Below, piece by piece: positions 5,374 through 5,476 of a stretch of DNA of 5,476 bases. The translations under genes were made by a program, and so were the position numbers. A model generated the notes under the pieces. It saw only the letters and a list, made by a program, of their open reading frames with translations. It was not told the DNA's origin and did no database searches. The number at the start of each line of letters is the position of its first letter. The first letter of the stretch is position 1. The DNA comes from an uncultured Pseudomonadota bacterium (GTDB taxonomy: Bacteria > Pseudomonadota > Gammaproteobacteria > Burkholderiales > SG8-39): contig CAIPGJ010000694.1 in NCBI GenBank assembly GCA_903864555.1, positions 1-5,476 of the forward strand, read 5' to 3'.

Positions 5374-5476
5374 ATGAGCATGTTCTCCAGAATCCTTTCC
5401 AGTCCCATCGATTGGGACACCGCCGACACACCGCAAAAGCTCGCATCCCTGGAGCGCCTGCCGGCCGATGACCCGA
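5374..5476 (+). CDS. N-terminal fragment of an unrecognised protein (3' end outside window)
   Basis: The frame is open from the ATG at 5374 to the end of the window (34 codons). It begins MSMFSRILSSPIDWDTADTP and continues with a Leu/Ala/Asp-rich stretch (LASLERLPADDP). The preceding in-frame stop is at 5350-5352, so the start must be the ATG at 5374 or the one at 5380. A GCGGAAG at 5356-5362 is a weak ribosome site with a long spacer. There is no signal peptide, as the N-terminus is not hydrophobic enough. The LERLPADDP style vaguely recalls the opening repeat of helical-repeat proteins, but 34 residues do not allow a family call. The 370-bp gap before it suggests a unit separate from the catabolic genes. 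Confidence 0.5.
   Translation, partial: MSMFSRILSSPIDWDTADTPQKLASLERLPADDP

Overview
The window looks like chromosomal DNA of a betaproteobacterium of the order Burkholderiales, most likely Alcaligenaceae (Bordetella/Achromobacter/Pusillimonas-like). The grounds are the fairly high GC content, the strong Shine-Dalgarno sites, and two Bug (TctC-family) periplasmic solute-binding proteins next to CoA-linked catabolic genes, an arrangement very common in that group. The genus is inference.

All supported genes lie on the + strand. In order: the 3' end of a class III (CaiB/BaiF) CoA-transferase (1-508); a regulatory gap with a candidate sigma-70 promoter whose spacer holds an inverted repeat (509-818); a TauD/TfdA-type Fe(II)/2-oxoglutarate dioxygenase (819-1676); a first Bug protein (1742-2704); a 397-bp gap holding a decayed antisense scrap of an IS4-type transposase (2705-3101); a second, divergent Bug protein (3102-4097); a two-hot-dog MaoC / hydratase-2-type enoyl-CoA hydratase (4143-5003); a 370-bp gap with an operator-like palindrome and a candidate promoter (5004-5373); and the first 34 codons of an unrecognised protein that runs off the end (5374-5476).

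The genes read as an accessory catabolic cassette. The Bug proteins would bind an organic acid or related anion in the periplasm. The dioxygenase would hydroxylate or oxidatively cleave a carboxylate. The CoA-transferase would activate an acid as its CoA thioester, and the MaoC protein would hydrate an enoyl-CoA. The substrate cannot be read from the sequence. No membrane subunits (TctA/TctB or DctQM) and no regulator gene are in the window. No defence system, CRISPR array, RNA gene or intact mobile element was seen. The least explained parts are the transposase relic, the two promoter-associated inverted repeats, and the 5004-5373 gap.
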